Made by a program: the position numbers and the translations under genes
Shown: piece after piece, positions 1 through 11,656 of the stretch
How positions within the stretch are numbered: position 1 is the stretch's first letter
Layout of the letters: the number at the start of each line of letters is the position of its first letter
Assembly (NCBI RefSeq): GCF_013141695.1
Contig: NZ_WHNY01000065.1
Span: 1 to 64,000, forward strand
DNA length: 64,000 nucleotides
Origin: Paenibacillus plantarum
GTDB lineage: Bacteria > Bacillota > Bacilli > Paenibacillales > NBRC-103111
Direction: 5' to 3'
Notes under the pieces: generated by a model
The model's database searches: none
Seen by the model: only the letters and a program-made list of their open reading frames with translations
Told to the model about the DNA's origin: nothing

Positions 1-98
1 TAGAAAAGCTGAAATGCTCATTGACTTGCTAGCGAGATTTTGCAATCTCAATTGTAGTCACTTACGTGACTGAATTTGCTGATATGCTTCATTCATTT

Positions 99-116
99 GT
101 TCAGTTTTCAAAGAGC
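99..116 (-). promoter_or_regulatory. boxA-like antitermination element of an rRNA leader
   Basis: The minus strand reads GCTCTTTGAAAACTGAAC, the boxA-type motif found in Bacillales rRNA leaders and 16S-23S spacers. It sits about 60 bp downstream of the promoter at 173-201. The remaining bases to position 1 are AT-rich leader sequence without an ORF. A 16S gene is expected just beyond the left edge; this is inference. Confidence 0.7.
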
Positions 117-172
117 TTTATTGCGTTACCGTTTAAAGCGTTAATGTGTCGCTCTTGCGGTGACAAGAACAT

Positions 173-201
173 ATATTATCAGGTTTCAAAATGAAATGCA
201 A
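173..201 (-). promoter_or_regulatory. Sigma-A promoter, probably of an rRNA operon
   Basis: Reading the minus strand, TTGCAT (196-201) and TAATAT (173-178) are separated by exactly 17 bp, with TG one base before the -10 (extended -10). Transcription would run leftwards through the boxA-like leader and off the window edge. It lies only about 20 bp beyond the stop of the DUF1835 gene, with no terminator between them. The rRNA assignment is inferred from the leader, since no 16S sequence is in the window. Confidence 0.75.
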
Positions 202-223
202 GTATCTTTTTAAATACATTATC

Positions 224-1237
224 TTACAGCTTGGTAAAGCCTGTAGTTACTGCATTTCGGCGCCAAACATCCTTCATGCCAAGCAAATGAACGCCACCGA
301 TCCATTCATCGATCCCGTTCAGAAAGATATGATCCTGTTTACACGTAAGAATAAGTTTACCCATATCTGTCATCTTTACTCTGTAATTTTCAAAATGCGG
401 CGGCCATGCTTCATTGTACTTTGGCAGCCTATCACCACCAAGGACTTGGATAAGGGGATGCTCGCAATGCCAAAGCCCATTCAGGATGCCATAGAATTGC
501 AAATCACCTAAGCCATAGCGGACGGCTTGCTCAGATATGTTTTGAAATAAGGACAAGACGGACACCTCGTCATCCACTAACAGCTCAAGCGTCAGCTGCT
601 GAATGGCAGTCAAACCATTTTGCATAGAAGGAAAACGGGCTGTATGGGTCTCTAGGGCCTTTTTAAGAAAAGGGAGTGCTGAGAGATCTTCTTCTAATAA
701 AGCCTCCATAGGCAAAGGCTCGGAAGCCGAATAGGCTGTCCAGACCTTGCTGGCAAGGGATTGCTGGTCATCGCTCACAGGCAACCAAGTGCCATGCAGC
801 TGTAGAATTTGATCTACGGTTAATTGCCCCAAACCATAGAAAGGGTCTACGCTAGGGAATCTGTCAATGCAGATCAACGACAGTTCAAAGGAACGGCCAG
901 GTGAGTCATCGATTCTTGAAAGCAGATAACACAGCATCAATTGATCATATAAATCATGTTCAAACCATAGGACAACCTCATCCACTTCATCCGTTAAGGT
1001 ATCTAGCTTCGCTTCCTGCTGTATGGTCTGAGACTTGAAAGTGTCCTCGGGAATGCCGTAACGGTCATTCATATAAGTTGCTCTCATAGAGATAAGGGCA
1101 CTATCAGACATCTGCATGCCAATAGGTCCCTCATAAAGTGACTCGCGCCACACCAAAATCTCACCATGGATACCGGATGCTCGCAGCTTATCGCCGAATG
1201 CGTCTCCGTTGACAATATGTAAGGTCGTTATAGGCAT
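224..1237 (-). CDS. DUF1835 / DUF3658 domain protein
   Basis: A 337-residue cytoplasmic protein of unknown function. The N-terminus (LHIVNGDAFGDKL ... VWRESLYEGPIG) is the DUF1835 signature and fills roughly the first 130 residues. The C-terminal third, with GLGDLQFYGILNGL and a following PLIQV, resembles DUF3658, the usual partner of DUF1835. There is no signal peptide or membrane segment. It starts 27 bp after the ligA stop and on the same strand, so it is probably the last gene of the pcrB-pcrA-ligA transcript, behind a GAGAGGTGA ribosome binding site. No terminator follows; an rRNA-type promoter begins almost immediately. Function cannot be inferred from sequence. Confidence 0.85.
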   Translation of the reverse strand: MPITTLHIVNGDAFGDKLRASGIHGEILVWRESLYEGPIGMQMSDSALISMRATYMNDRYGIPEDTFKSQTIQQEAKLDTLTDEVDEVVLWFEHDLYDQLMLCYLLSRIDDSPGRSFELSLICIDRFPSVDPFYGLGQLTVDQILQLHGTWLPVSDDQQSLASKVWTAYSASEPLPMEALLEEDLSALPFLKKALETHTARFPSMQNGLTAIQQLTLELLVDDEVSVLSLFQNISEQAVRYGLGDLQFYGILNGLWHCEHPLIQVLGGDRLPKYNEAWPPHFENYRVKMTDMGKLILTCKQDHIFLNGIDEWIGGVHLLGMKDVWRRNAVTTGFTKL

Positions 1238-1264
1238 GGCGCTGTCACCTCTCTTCTATATAGA

Positions 1265-3301
<2,037 letters not shown>

Positions 3302-3330
3302 TCAATGGGAATATGGGTGTGACAAGGGTA

Positions 3331-3373
3331 AGACAGGGCAGGGCAGGACAGGGCAGAGCAGAGCAAGGCAGAG
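3331..3373. repeat. Short GGGCA/GAGCA tandem repeat between pcrA and ligA
   Basis: The plus strand carries about eight imperfect 5-6 bp units (acagg, gcagg, gcaga, gcaag) in the 92-bp gap between the pcrA stop and the ligA start. It is noncoding on the sense strand and probably arose by slippage. Confidence 0.6.
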
Positions 3374-3378
3374 CGCTC

Positions 3379-5751
3379 CTACACTTTCGTGATCGGAGCG
3401 AACTTCGCGAGCAGGCGCTTCAAGCCAACAGGCGCCGGGAAAGCAATCTGCAGCTCGGTGTCATCACCCGAGCCCTTCACGGACACGACGGTGCCGACGC
3501 CCCACTTGCCATGCGACACGCGGTCGCTGGCTTTGTAGTCCGTCACCCCGCCGCCTGCGGCAGGCTGCGGAGCCCGGAACGCGGCCGGTCTCGGCGCGGC
3601 CGCAGGGCTTGGCGCAGCAGTCGCGCCAGCGGCAATGCCAGTGCTAGGCCGTCCCCCGAAGGAGGACGGTGTGCCCCAGGTAGACGAGCCGGTGGTGCTG
3701 CCACCACGGCTCGATGCAGCGGCGCTGCCGCCGCTGCCCCAGGACGAGGTGCCGCCGGAACGGCCGCCTCGGGAGAAGCCGCCGCTGGATCCGCCAGCGG
3801 AGACGCTCTCCAGGAGTTCCTTCGGAATCTCCTGAAGGAATCGCGACGGCGCGTTCGCGGCGGTACGGCCGAAGAGCGTGCGCATGCGCGCGCACGTGAG
3901 GAACAGCTCTTGCTCGGCGCGCGTAATGCCTACATAGGCCAGACGGCGCTCCTCTTCAAGCTCTTCGTTGTCGGCGAACGCACGGCTGTGCGGGAAGACG
4001 CCTTCTTCCATCCCGATGATGAATACAACCGGGAACTCGAGTCCTTTGGCGCTGTGCATCGTCATGAGGACGACAGCGTCCTGCTCTTCTTCGGGCTTGT
4101 CTTTATCTAGTGTATCGATATCCGCGATCAACGCTAGGTCGGTAAGGAAGGAAATGAGCGATTTATCCTCATTGCGCTTCTCAAAGTCCATGGTCACGGA
4201 CAGGAACTCTTCAATATTTTCGAGACGAGCCTTGGATTCGATGGTGTTCTCGCGTTGCATTTCTAAACGGTACTGAGACATTTCAAGGATTTTCTCAGTA
4301 AGCTCGGTTACGGACAGGTAATCCACCATGCGATTGAGGTTATCAACCATTTCTCGGAAATCCGCGAGGGCGTGCTTGGCCTTCGTGTTGATCTCTAGAG
4401 AATCAACTTCCTCCAACATGGCAAATAGAGAAATCCCTCTACGTCCAGCCATTTCCGCCACTTTATCCAACGTCGTACCGCCAACGCCCCTTTTCGGCAC
4501 GTTTACGATTCGATTCAAGGAAATATCATCGTTCGGATTGGAGATCAATCTTAAGTAGGCCAAAATATCCTTAATCTCTTTCCGATCATAGAACTTGACC
4601 CCGCCGACGATGGTGTAGGCGATATCCGATTTAATTAGAATTTCCTCGATGACCCGGGACTGAGCGTTCGTACGATACAAGATTGCGTGATGGCCGAAGC
4701 TCTTCCCGTTCGATTTATTCTTATTGATTTCATTCGTAACGAAGTAACCCTCTTCATACTCGGTATCGGCTTGATACAGCTTAATCGGTACGCCGCCCTC
4801 TTTATCCGTCCAAAGGTTTTTCGGCTTACGACCTGTGTTGTTCGCAATAACTTTATTCGCAGCTTGCAAAATATTCGACGTTGAACGATAGTTCTGTTCC
4901 AACAGAATAGCCGTTGCATCAGGGTAATCCTGTTCAAAATTAAGGATATTGCTAATATCCGCTCCACGCCAACGGTAGATGGACTGGTCACTATCCCCCA
5001 CAACGCAAATGCGTTTATGTTTGGACGCGATCATTTGACATAGCATATATTGCGCTCTGTTCGTATCCTGATACTCATCGACATGGATATATTGAAATTT
5101 GTTTTGATAAAACTCCAGCACCTCTGGAACTTCTTTGAACAAATGAATCGTCGCCATAATCAAATCATCGAAATCTAAGGAGTTATTAGCTCTTAGCTTC
5201 TTCTGGTAAAGGGTATAAATTTTCGAGGTCAGCCCTTCGAAGTAGTCACCGATTTTGTCTTCAAATTGTTTAGGAGAGATAAGTTCGTTTTTGGCTGTGG
5301 AGATGGCCGCTTGGAATGTTTTGGGTTCGTGTTTCTTCGTATCAATATTGAGCTCTTTGCAGCAGGTTTTGATAACCGACAGTTGGTCACCTGAATCTAA
5401 TATCGTAAAGTTCGAGGAAAAACCGATCCGATTGATGTCCTTGCGCAACATACGCACACACATCGAGTGAAACGTGGAGACCCAAATATCACTTCCACTA
5501 CCACCCACCAGTTTACTAACGCGATCTTGCATCTCACGTGCTGCTTTGTTCGTAAAGGTTAGCGCTAGAATGTTCCACGGTGCCGCTTTGCGCGTACCAA
5601 TGAGGTATGCGATTCGATGCGTAAGCACGCGCGTCTTACCGCTTCCCGCTCCAGCCATAATTAATAGTGGACCGTCTACGGCTTCTACAGCTTTGCGCTG
5701 CTGGGGGTTTAACTTTTTGACTGCTTCTAAAATATTGACAGTTTCATTCAC
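3379..5751 (-). CDS. pcrA: ATP-dependent DNA helicase PcrA
   Basis: UvrD/Rep superfamily 1 helicase acting in repair, rolling-circle replication and clearance of RNA polymerase and RecA. Motifs in order: Q motif (LNPQQRKAV), Walker A AGAGSGKT (33-40), [27 protein letters not shown], and [18 protein letters not shown]. From about residue 665 to 740 there is a Gly/Ser/Ala/Pro-rich linker, then the C-terminal RNA-polymerase-binding Tudor-like domain ([16 protein letters not shown]). I chose the GTG at 5751 because GGAAGG lies 9-10 bases upstream and overlaps the pcrB stop, implying translational coupling; an ATG at 5769 is possible but lacks a site. The linker is unusually long and GC-rich. Confidence 0.95.
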   Translation of the reverse strand: MNETVNILEAVKKLNPQQRKAVEAVDGPLLIMAGAGSGKTRVLTHRIAYLIGTRKAAPWNILALTFTNKAAREMQDRVSKLVGGSGSDIWVSTFHSMCVRMLRKDINRIGFSSNFTILDSGDQLSVIKTCCKELNIDTKKHEPKTFQAAISTAKNELISPKQFEDKIGDYFEGLTSKIYTLYQKKLRANNSLDFDDLIMATIHLFKEVPEVLEFYQNKFQYIHVDEYQDTNRAQYMLCQMIASKHKRICVVGDSDQSIYRWRGADISNILNFEQDYPDATAILLEQNYRSTSNILQAANKVIANNTGRKPKNLWTDKEGGVPIKLYQADTEYEEGYFVTNEINKNKSNGKSFGHHAILYRTNAQSRVIEEILIKSDIAYTIVGGVKFYDRKEIKDILAYLRLISNPNDDISLNRIVNVPKRGVGGTTLDKVAEMAGRRGISLFAMLEEVDSLEINTKAKHALADFREMVDNLNRMVDYLSVTELTEKILEMSQYRLEMQRENTIESKARLENIEEFLSVTMDFEKRNEDKSLISFLTDLALIADIDTLDKDKPEEEQDAVVLMTMHSAKGLEFPVVFIIGMEEGVFPHSRAFADNEELEEERRLAYVGITRAEQELFLTCARMRTLFGRTAANAPSRFLQEIPKELLESVSAGGSSGGFSRGGRSGGTSSWGSGGSAAASSRGGSTTGSSTWGTPSSFGGRPSTGIAAGATAAPSPAAAPRPAAFRAPQPAAGGGVTDYKASDRVSHGKWGVGTVVSVKGSGDDTELQIAFPAPVGLKRLLAKFAPITKV

Positions 5752-5758
5752 GTTAGAG

Positions 5759-6460
5759 TTACCTTCCATTTCTATCAAAGTTCGCATGCACGGTCTGGAG
5801 CGCCTGCTCCAAGTCACTATATATAATGTTGCCGACCACAATTGTATCTGCCGCTTCGGCTGCTAGTTGCGCTTTCTCTAGGGAGTCGATCCCGCCACCA
5901 TACAATAAACGGGCATTCTCGAGCACCTGCCGCGTCCGACGGACGAGCTCCATATCTCCGAAGGTGCCGCTGTATTCCAAATACACAATCGACATGTGAA
6001 AAAGCTTGTCCGCCATACGCGCATAAGCTGCTACGTCCTTCGCATCCAAGTCGGTACGCGCTGAGGTCAGCTGGGCTGCCGTCGCTTCTTTATTCAATAT
6101 AATGTAGCCTTCGGCTACGATCTCATCCCAATTCAATAATGCGCCGTATTCCTTAAGCGCCTCATGATGTTGCCCAACGATCCATTTCGGATCATCTGCA
6201 TTCAGCACTACGGGTATTAGAAAAAGGTCAAACCCAGGTACAATTGCTTCCTGATTCGAAATCTCTAAGGCAACAGGAACCTCATATTGGCGGATTCGCG
6301 ATAAAAGATCTACCGTGTTATCGAACGTCACTCCGGAAGATCCTCCTACGAGAATTGCATCTGTACCGGATAAACAGAGCCGATCCAGCGCCTCGTCTGA
6401 GATCTCCCGATCCGGGTCGAGCTTAAAAACATGCTTCCACTTGCGTATATCGACGATCAA
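5759..6460 (-). CDS. pcrB: Heptaprenylglyceryl phosphate synthase PcrB
   Basis: TIM-barrel prenyltransferase that joins heptaprenyl diphosphate to sn-glycerol-1-phosphate, giving an archaeal-type ether lipid precursor in Firmicutes. Family motifs are present in order: [56 protein letters not shown] and IVVGNIIY. The length of 233 residues is typical. The start is taken as the TTG at 6460, six bases after GGAGGG; the upstream ATG at 6502 would add 14 residues not found in the family. It is the first gene of pcrB-pcrA-ligA, and its stop overlaps the pcrA ribosome binding site. Confidence 0.93.
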   Translation of the reverse strand: MIVDIRKWKHVFKLDPDREISDEALDRLCLSGTDAILVGGSSGVTFDNTVDLLSRIRQYEVPVALEISNQEAIVPGFDLFLIPVVLNADDPKWIVGQHHEALKEYGALLNWDEIVAEGYIILNKEATAAQLTSARTDLDAKDVAAYARMADKLFHMSIVYLEYSGTFGDMELVRRTRQVLENARLLYGGGIDSLEKAQLAAEAADTIVVGNIIYSDLEQALQTVHANFDRNGR

Positions 6461-6537
6461 CTCTTTCCCTCCGATTAGGCGGCAGTTCTGCCATACTATC
6501 AACAGTCTATGCTACGCATAGGGACGTGTCAAATGAC

Positions 6538-6564
6538 AAAAGACGGGCTAATCGCCCGTCTTTT
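6538..6564 (-). terminator. Rho-independent terminator after the lipoprotein gene
   Basis: A perfect 11-bp stem (AAAAGACGGGC and its complement) with the loop TAATC, followed on the minus strand by TTTTGTC. It separates the lipoprotein gene from pcrB. Confidence 0.85.
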
Positions 6565-6637
6565 GGAGGAATATGCAACTGAACGTATCCGATCTTCGTG
6601 GAAGCTACATTTGCGCCCGAATACGCACAAATGTTCG

Positions 6638-7117
6638 TTATTTTACGACGATGTTGAGAATTTTCTCCACATTGATTTCTTTGTGATCATTTTGCTGAAG
6701 CTCAAGTTTAATTTCGTGGGCGCCTGTTGTTAAATTCGTGAGCGTCAGTGGGCCTGTCTTCCCGATCATCGCCTTCTGCTTGCCATCCACATACAGGTGG
6801 AGATGTCCTTCTCCTAGTACATTGGCTTTATTCATGTCTTCTTCCGATAATTTAAAATTGGACGTTTGGTACGTAATCGTGACATTCTTCCCGTCTACCT
6901 TGTAGCTGGCATCAATCGCAGGCTTTGCACTTGTCGTTGCCGCTTTCGTTCCTGTTCCAGTTCCTGTCTCCGTCTTCACTTGGACCGTTGTCGCAGTACC
7001 CGCATCCTTCGTCCCTGTTGCTACGGACGGGATGACCTCATCTTTGGAACCGCATGCTGTCGTTAATGCTCCCAATACCACTAAAGTAGCCGCACCATAT
7101 ACCCATGTTTTTTTCAT
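6638..7117 (-). CDS. Small secreted lipoprotein
   Basis: A 159-residue predicted lipoprotein. MKKTW begins a short signal peptide ending in the lipobox LTTAC, with the acylated cysteine at residue 22. A Thr/Gly/Ala-rich linker (about 30-65, including GTGTGTK) leads to a C-terminal beta-rich domain with GEGHLHLYVDG and LTTGAHEIKLELQQNDH. That pattern resembles small extracytoplasmic DUF4399-type domains; this is a weak family guess. The ATG at 7117 follows AAGGGAGC by 8 bases; upstream in-frame codons lack a site and lie before the signal peptide. It is monocistronic, between terminators on both sides. The role is unknown. Confidence 0.8.
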   Translation of the reverse strand: MKKTWVYGAATLVVLGALTTACGSKDEVIPSVATGTKDAGTATTVQVKTETGTGTGTKAATTSAKPAIDASYKVDGKNVTITYQTSNFKLSEEDMNKANVLGEGHLHLYVDGKQKAMIGKTGPLTLTNLTTGAHEIKLELQQNDHKEINVEKILNIVVK

Positions 7118-7231
7118 CAGCTTAAGCTCCCTTTTCCCTAAGTTTGGACATCCTATGTTCCTTATATATGTGTGCCAAGCCGTACTCATTCCTGAATTAG
7201 AAAAATAGTGGGACAAATTAGAGGAAGAAGC

Positions 7232-7266
7232 AAAAAGACACCCTGCCAATGGAGGCCAGGATGTCT
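7232..7266 (-). terminator. Terminator after the Coat F gene
   Basis: Ten-base stem (7236-7245 with 7257-7266, one mismatch) followed on the minus strand by five T residues. It ends the spore-coat pair. Confidence 0.75.
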
Positions 7267-7305
7267 GAATGTCTGGAAACGATCTAAACATGTGATTACA
7301 CTTGC

Positions 7306-8247
7306 TTAGAAGTTATATTTATTACCTTCTTGTGACCTATTCATGTAGGAGTTCCCTTCGGAACCAGGCGATGTTACGCCCTGCTGTGAACGGGAAACAA
7401 TACGGGCTTGCGCACCTCTGCCTGTCCCCGTTATGCCAGTATGCTCATTTGCTTGGTTGGAAGAAGCTGCATATCCCTGAGGCCCACGACCATAGCTCGA
7501 TGCATCATGACTCTGATCTTGGTAGCTCCTTGTTGGAGTTTGGTTATAAGAAGAGGACTGTTGCTGAGACTGACTAGGTGTGTATCCTTGGCCTCGACCT
7601 TGTTGATTGTTGTACACCGCATTCGGATACTGGTTAGCATAATTCACTGGCTGGAACGAAGGTGCAGGTGCTGCCGTTGGCGTTGGTGCTTGGTGCAGTG
7701 CCGCAACTTGATTCTGCCCTTGATTTGGTTGTCCTTGTTGCTGACTGTATGGCTGTCTTTGTTGGTATGACTGTTCGGATTGGTGAGACTGCGTTTGGTA
7801 CGATTGGTGCTGCTGTGATTGAGATTGAGTTTGAATTTGCGGCTGATGCTGTTGCTGCGACTGTGTAGCTGATTCGGAACTCCGATCTTGCTGGGCAAAG
7901 CTTGTTGAAGCAGCTCTGCTAACATGCTGCTGGACGATGGATTGCACTTGTAATGCTGTCTGACTCTGCTTCTGAAGCTCTTGCTCAATCATCTGCTGCT
8001 CAGCCTGTTGAATCTGATAACCGCCAAGGCTCTGAATTTCTTGAAAAACAAGCGCTTGGTCATCTAATGTTTTCTGCAATAAAGTTTCAAAGGTCTGTCG
8101 AATGCCAGGATTAGCAGCTTCCAAGGCAGCCGTTGTGTATTCACGCGCACTGCGCTTCAATTCAGACAGAACGAAGTTGGCAAAATCTAAATCTTCTAGG
8201 TCGACTTGCTGTTGTTGGTGCTGTTGTTGAGAATTTTGCTGATACAT
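7306..8247 (-). CDS. Coat F domain spore coat protein, Gln-rich tail
   Basis: Predicted spore coat or spore-associated protein. Residues about 15-85 (FANFVLSELKRSAREYTTAALEAANPGIR, split at need, through QEIQSLGGY) fit the Coat F helical-bundle domain. After about residue 85 the protein is low complexity: Gln-rich with Ser, Tyr, His and Pro, repeating QSQ, QQQ, YQQ and GRG patterns to the end at residue 313. Such tails are common in cross-linked coat proteins. The start ATG lies 9 bases after AAGGAGGT. It follows a 74-residue gene by 28 bp and shares its transcript. Expression in the mother cell is expected from the family; no sigma-E or sigma-K site was identified. Confidence 0.8.
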   Translation of the reverse strand: MYQQNSQQQHQQQQVDLEDLDFANFVLSELKRSAREYTTAALEAANPGIRQTFETLLQKTLDDQALVFQEIQSLGGYQIQQAEQQMIEQELQKQSQTALQVQSIVQQHVSRAASTSFAQQDRSSESATQSQQQHQPQIQTQSQSQQHQSYQTQSHQSEQSYQQRQPYSQQQGQPNQGQNQVAALHQAPTPTAAPAPSFQPVNYANQYPNAVYNNQQGRGQGYTPSQSQQQSSSYNQTPTRSYQDQSHDASSYGRGPQGYAASSNQANEHTGITGTGRGAQARIVSRSQQGVTSPGSEGNSYMNRSQEGNKYNF

Positions 8248-8275
8248 GCGTCTTGCACCTCCTTGTGGGTTCGAA

Positions 8276-8500
8276 TTAGTGGGTCATGCCGGATTGTTGT
8301 TGCAGGGCATTGATTAGGATACTCATATTTTGCAAACGTTCTTGAGATAGGTGAGACAGGGCTTGTTTCAAGGACTGACTTTGGCTGTTCACCGCGCCTT
8401 GTACACAAAGCTTTGCTAACAATTCTTCATTCTTGAATGTATCCGTTAGATACGAAAGTTCTTTACCAGAAATAGCTTGATTCTCTTGTGTGTTGTACAT
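8276..8500 (-). CDS. Small protein paired with the Coat F gene
   Basis: A 74-residue hydrophilic, helical protein with many Gln, Ser and Leu residues and no membrane segment. It contains GKELSYLTDTFKNEELLAKL and a C-terminal LINALQQQSGMTH. Helix-rich small partners of Coat F proteins occur in other Bacillales, so a spore-coat role is inferred from context only. Two start codons are possible: ATG 8500 (10 bases after GGAGG, preferred) and ATG 8506 (4 bases after). It is the first gene of the pair. Confidence 0.75.
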   Translation of the reverse strand: MYNTQENQAISGKELSYLTDTFKNEELLAKLCVQGAVNSQSQSLKQALSHLSQERLQNMSILINALQQQSGMTH

Positions 8501-8566
8501 GTGCATGTGACCTCCTTTCCTCTCTTTTATTTTTCCCAAAAAATGCCGTTTTATGTCGGATGAACA

Positions 8567-8612
8567 AAAAAACTGCTTCGCCACAGTTTAAATCCCTGTA
8601 GGAAGCAGTTTT
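8567..8612 (-). terminator. Terminator after the DUF4340 gene
   Basis: Stem AAAACTGCTTC (8569-8579) pairs with 8602-8612 around a 22-nt loop. It is followed on the minus strand by a run of seven T residues and ends the four-gene exporter operon. Confidence 0.8.
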
Positions 8613-8616
8613 CTCG

Positions 8617-9549
8617 TTAGGAAGCAGGCTGAGCGGTCTTGCCCGCATAAGCATCTGCTAAACTTTGAATATCCTCGGCTGCCAATGCGTAGGCCCACTG
8701 CCCACCCTGTTTAGCTAGCCAAACTTGTTCTCCGCTCAATTTACCTTCATAAACGTCGGTAACATCTTTCCCGTCCACCGTCATAGCTATCTCCAACTTA
8801 AGCTCTCCACCGGTTGTCGGCTTCTGAGCTGCCGCTTGCGGAAGTTCACTGCCATGCAAGAAGATGAGCTGATCCAGCAGCGGACTCGCTTCCGTGCCTT
8901 TCATCTCTTTATCTCCAAGCTTCCAGCCTGCATCCGCAGCGACTTTATCTTTGTCTGTCTTAGAAAGGGTCCATGATTGGCCCTTCCACGTCAACTTGAC
9001 ACTTTGCACCTTGTCGTTCTCCTGATGAATCGGGCTTGTGTCGGCAAAGTCGACCGGCGTTTTGTTCAGCGATGTCAACGATTGATCACTGACTTGATAC
9101 ACAGCAGATGAGCCTTCCACCTGCACGTAAGAGAAGCCTTCGATCGGAAGTGCAGTCCCTACGAGCAAGCCTTTCTTGGAACCGTCCTTCATTGTAACTT
9201 CATAGGTGCCAACCGGCTTATCCAAGCCGTATTCGACTAAATTCGTTGCTTGATCCTCCACCAGCTTAGTCGATGTCACCAGGCCTAAAGCATCGAGCCA
9301 AGCGTCGACTTGGTTCGCATTCGTTGGCGCCGCTTGCGGCTTTTGCATATCCCAACCATTGGCCGTACGATTGAGTGCTGTCAACCCGCCCTCTGAGGAA
9401 ACCGAGACAGCCTGCACATCTTCTTGTTTCAGGGTTAGAAGGGACTTGGGTTCATCTTTCTTCTCTTGGAAGAAGTCTTTGCTTGAGGCGTACCAGAAAC
9501 CACCGATGCAAATGACGACTAACAGAATGGTTGGAATAAACCGTTTCAT
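8617..9549 (-). CDS. DUF4340 domain membrane-anchored protein
   Basis: A 310-residue protein with one N-terminal membrane helix (FIPTILLVVICIGGFWYA) and a large extracytoplasmic part of repeated beta structure typical of DUF4340. It is the last gene of a GldA-GldF-GldG-like operon. Its ATG overlaps the preceding stop (ATGA) and is preceded by a GGAGGAGG run, so translation is coupled. DUF4340 proteins regularly follow GldG-like genes, which suggests an accessory of the same ABC complex; the substrate is unknown. Confidence 0.85.
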   Translation of the reverse strand: MKRFIPTILLVVICIGGFWYASSKDFFQEKKDEPKSLLTLKQEDVQAVSVSSEGGLTALNRTANGWDMQKPQAAPTNANQVDAWLDALGLVTSTKLVEDQATNLVEYGLDKPVGTYEVTMKDGSKKGLLVGTALPIEGFSYVQVEGSSAVYQVSDQSLTSLNKTPVDFADTSPIHQENDKVQSVKLTWKGQSWTLSKTDKDKVAADAGWKLGDKEMKGTEASPLLDQLIFLHGSELPQAAAQKPTTGGELKLEIAMTVDGKDVTDVYEGKLSGEQVWLAKQGGQWAYALAAEDIQSLADAYAGKTAQPAS

Positions 9550-10934
9550 CCTCTTCTCCTCCTCCACCAGATTAAGCCGCCAATGACAAGGAACAAGAGT
9601 GGTAAGAACACGATGGTAATGAGGAAAATCGTATTCGCTTGGCTAGGCGTAATCATCGCCTGTTGATACGCATCACCTTGACGCGGTCGGATCGTAATTT
9701 GATCCTTCTGCTCCTGCAGCCAGCCAATACTGTTCAGAGCAAAATCCTTATTACCCTGATTCTGAATATCTTCATCTAGCACGAATGTAGAACCACCAAG
9801 AATAACGGCCTTAGGCTTGTTATCTTTGTCCGAGATGGCGTAACCCAAGTTAAGCGGTCCTTTGACATCTGTCGCATCCTGCTTCGTCTTGTTCTGTGCC
9901 AGCAGGTTAATGTCGGTTTCACCGTATGCTTTGTCCGTTGTCGTCAACAACAGAGATTTCGTGTAATCCGGTGCACTATCATCCGCATTCAAGCTAACGG
10001 CCAAGGAGAGCATGGTAATCAGATTATTGCTGGATAATTTGTTCGTAATATCGTGTGAACCGTACTCTGGAATGATTGTTAACGGGTCATACAACGACGT
10101 TTGTTTCGTTTCAATCGCAATCGCGTGCTGATCCTGAACACCGTAGGTTTTCATGATAGCATCAATGTTTTTCCACTTCGTCGTCATATCCTTGTTGAAG
10201 CCCAGTGCGATATAGATTTTACCTTTACCCTTCAAATAGGTCTGAATGAGCTCTGCTTCTTTGTCGTTCAAATCGTTGGTCGGTCCAAGGAGCATGAGCA
10301 TTTGGGCATCATCCGGGATTTTGCCTTCCACGTAAAGATTCAGATCTTTCACGTCATAGTTGGCAGCAGCCAGGCTGCTTTTAAAAATACTCATAGCAGA
10401 TGCCGGATACTCTTGATGACCTGACAGTAAGTAGACCGTATGTTTCTCTGTGGATGTCAGGCTTTGAATCGCTTGTGTAAACTTCTCTTCACCTGAGAAG
10501 GTGTAGGAACCATCCTGTTGCCCCACGAACAGTTCATAGAAGTTGATGTTTTGCTTTTTGGTTCCTATTTCAAAAATAATCGTTCCGCCTTGGTCCACCC
10601 CATACTGCTTCGCCATCGAAGGCTGCTTCAGCATATCGTACTCATCGTAGGTAATTTTACTGCTTTGCTTTTTGTACTCAGCTACCATATCCGTGACTTG
10701 GCGCGTCACAAAATCATTGCCATCTCCGCTGTTCGTGAAAGCGATGACGTGAATATCTTGATTAAGATTTTTGAGTGCAGCGGTTGTTTGCTCTGAGAGC
10801 GTGAAATTTTTATTTTTCGTCAAATCGACCTGGAAGCCCTTAAGCGAGTGAAGGAAGATTGTCAGAATAATGAAAATGCCGATAACCGCGATTGATAGAA
10901 CCGTCGCATTAGTTCCCCGTATCCACTTATTCAT
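9546..10934 (-). CDS. GldG-family ABC transporter auxiliary protein
   Basis: A 462-residue membrane protein resembling GldG and the auxiliary component of uncharacterised ABC transporters (ABC_transp_aux family). It has an N-terminal membrane helix (about 12-32), a long extracytoplasmic IFT52/GldG-like region (VYLLSGHQEYP; LLMLLGPTNDL), and a C-terminal helix (ANTIFLITIVFLPLLFLVIGG) ending in WWRRRR. ATG 10934 is 8 bases after GGAGG; the upstream in-frame codon at 10949 overlaps the preceding gene and is less likely. In Bacteroidetes such proteins take part in gliding and secretion; in this organism the role is unknown. Confidence 0.85.
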   Translation of the reverse strand: MNKWIRGTNATVLSIAVIGIFIILTIFLHSLKGFQVDLTKNKNFTLSEQTTAALKNLNQDIHVIAFTNSGDGNDFVTRQVTDMVAEYKKQSSKITYDEYDMLKQPSMAKQYGVDQGGTIIFEIGTKKQNINFYELFVGQQDGSYTFSGEEKFTQAIQSLTSTEKHTVYLLSGHQEYPASAMSIFKSSLAAANYDVKDLNLYVEGKIPDDAQMLMLLGPTNDLNDKEAELIQTYLKGKGKIYIALGFNKDMTTKWKNIDAIMKTYGVQDQHAIAIETKQTSLYDPLTIIPEYGSHDITNKLSSNNLITMLSLAVSLNADDSAPDYTKSLLLTTTDKAYGETDINLLAQNKTKQDATDVKGPLNLGYAISDKDNKPKAVILGGSTFVLDEDIQNQGNKDFALNSIGWLQEQKDQITIRPRQGDAYQQAMITPSQANTIFLITIVFLPLLFLVIGGLIWWRRRRG

Positions 10935-10939
10935 TCCGC

Positions 10940-11656
10940 TCACCTCCAACGCTTTCTTTCAAGGACTTGTATACAAAGAACCAGGAACACGGCTGTTAAT
11001 GTGATGTAAAAGAGGATGTCGCCGCCATGGAAGACGCCTTTTTGCAGGTTGTTCAAATGACTGGTCAATGAGAATTGACCTACGTAATCCTTTAATTTAC
11101 CCGTCATCGTGCTGCTGACCCAATCTAATAACCATAGCAAGAGCAGAATAACGAAGCCGGTGATCCCCGCGACCATCTGGTTATTCGACAGACTGGATGC
11201 GAACAATCCGATCGCCATCATCGCACAGCCAAGCAGGAACATGCTCAGGTACGACAACCATGTAACAGGCATATCTAATGTACCGAAGGAAGACATGATG
11301 AGCGGATACACGAGAGAGATCGCCACTAGGCCGACTTGCACGATTAGCGCGGATAAATATTTACCCAGCACGATTTCGCTAATACCCGCAGGTGATGTCA
11401 GGAGCAACTCATCCGTACCCTGACGAAACTCATCCGCAACAAGACGCATCGTTAGTAGTGGGATGATGAACAGGTAGATGAATGTGGTATTGCCCACGAT
11501 GGAGCGCGCATCCACGATTGGCGGCTGTCCCGCTACGAAATTGATATAAAAGAAGAAGCTCGACAACAGCACATAGAAGGCAAACGCCACATACGCAACT
11601 GGCGAGAAGAAATACATTTGCAGCTCTTTGGAGCAAATGGCCCAGATTCTACGCAT
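10940..11656 (-). CDS. GldF-like ABC-2 permease
   Basis: A 238-residue permease with six predicted membrane helices and the ABC-2 pattern (FADEFRQGTDELLLTSP-type cytoplasmic loop, seen as RLVADEFRQGTDELLL). It pairs with the ATPase encoded immediately upstream. ATG 11656 is preferred: GGAGGG lies 8 bases before it and overlaps the end of the ATPase gene. The GTG at 11665 falls inside that site. Four overlapping or abutting genes here form one transcription unit. Confidence 0.88.
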   Translation of the reverse strand: MRRIWAICSKELQMYFFSPVAYVAFAFYVLLSSFFFYINFVAGQPPIVDARSIVGNTTFIYLFIIPLLTMRLVADEFRQGTDELLLTSPAGISEIVLGKYLSALIVQVGLVAISLVYPLIMSSFGTLDMPVTWLSYLSMFLLGCAMMAIGLFASSLSNNQMVAGITGFVILLLLWLLDWVSSTMTGKLKDYVGQFSLTSHLNNLQKGVFHGGDILFYITLTAVFLVLCIQVLERKRWR

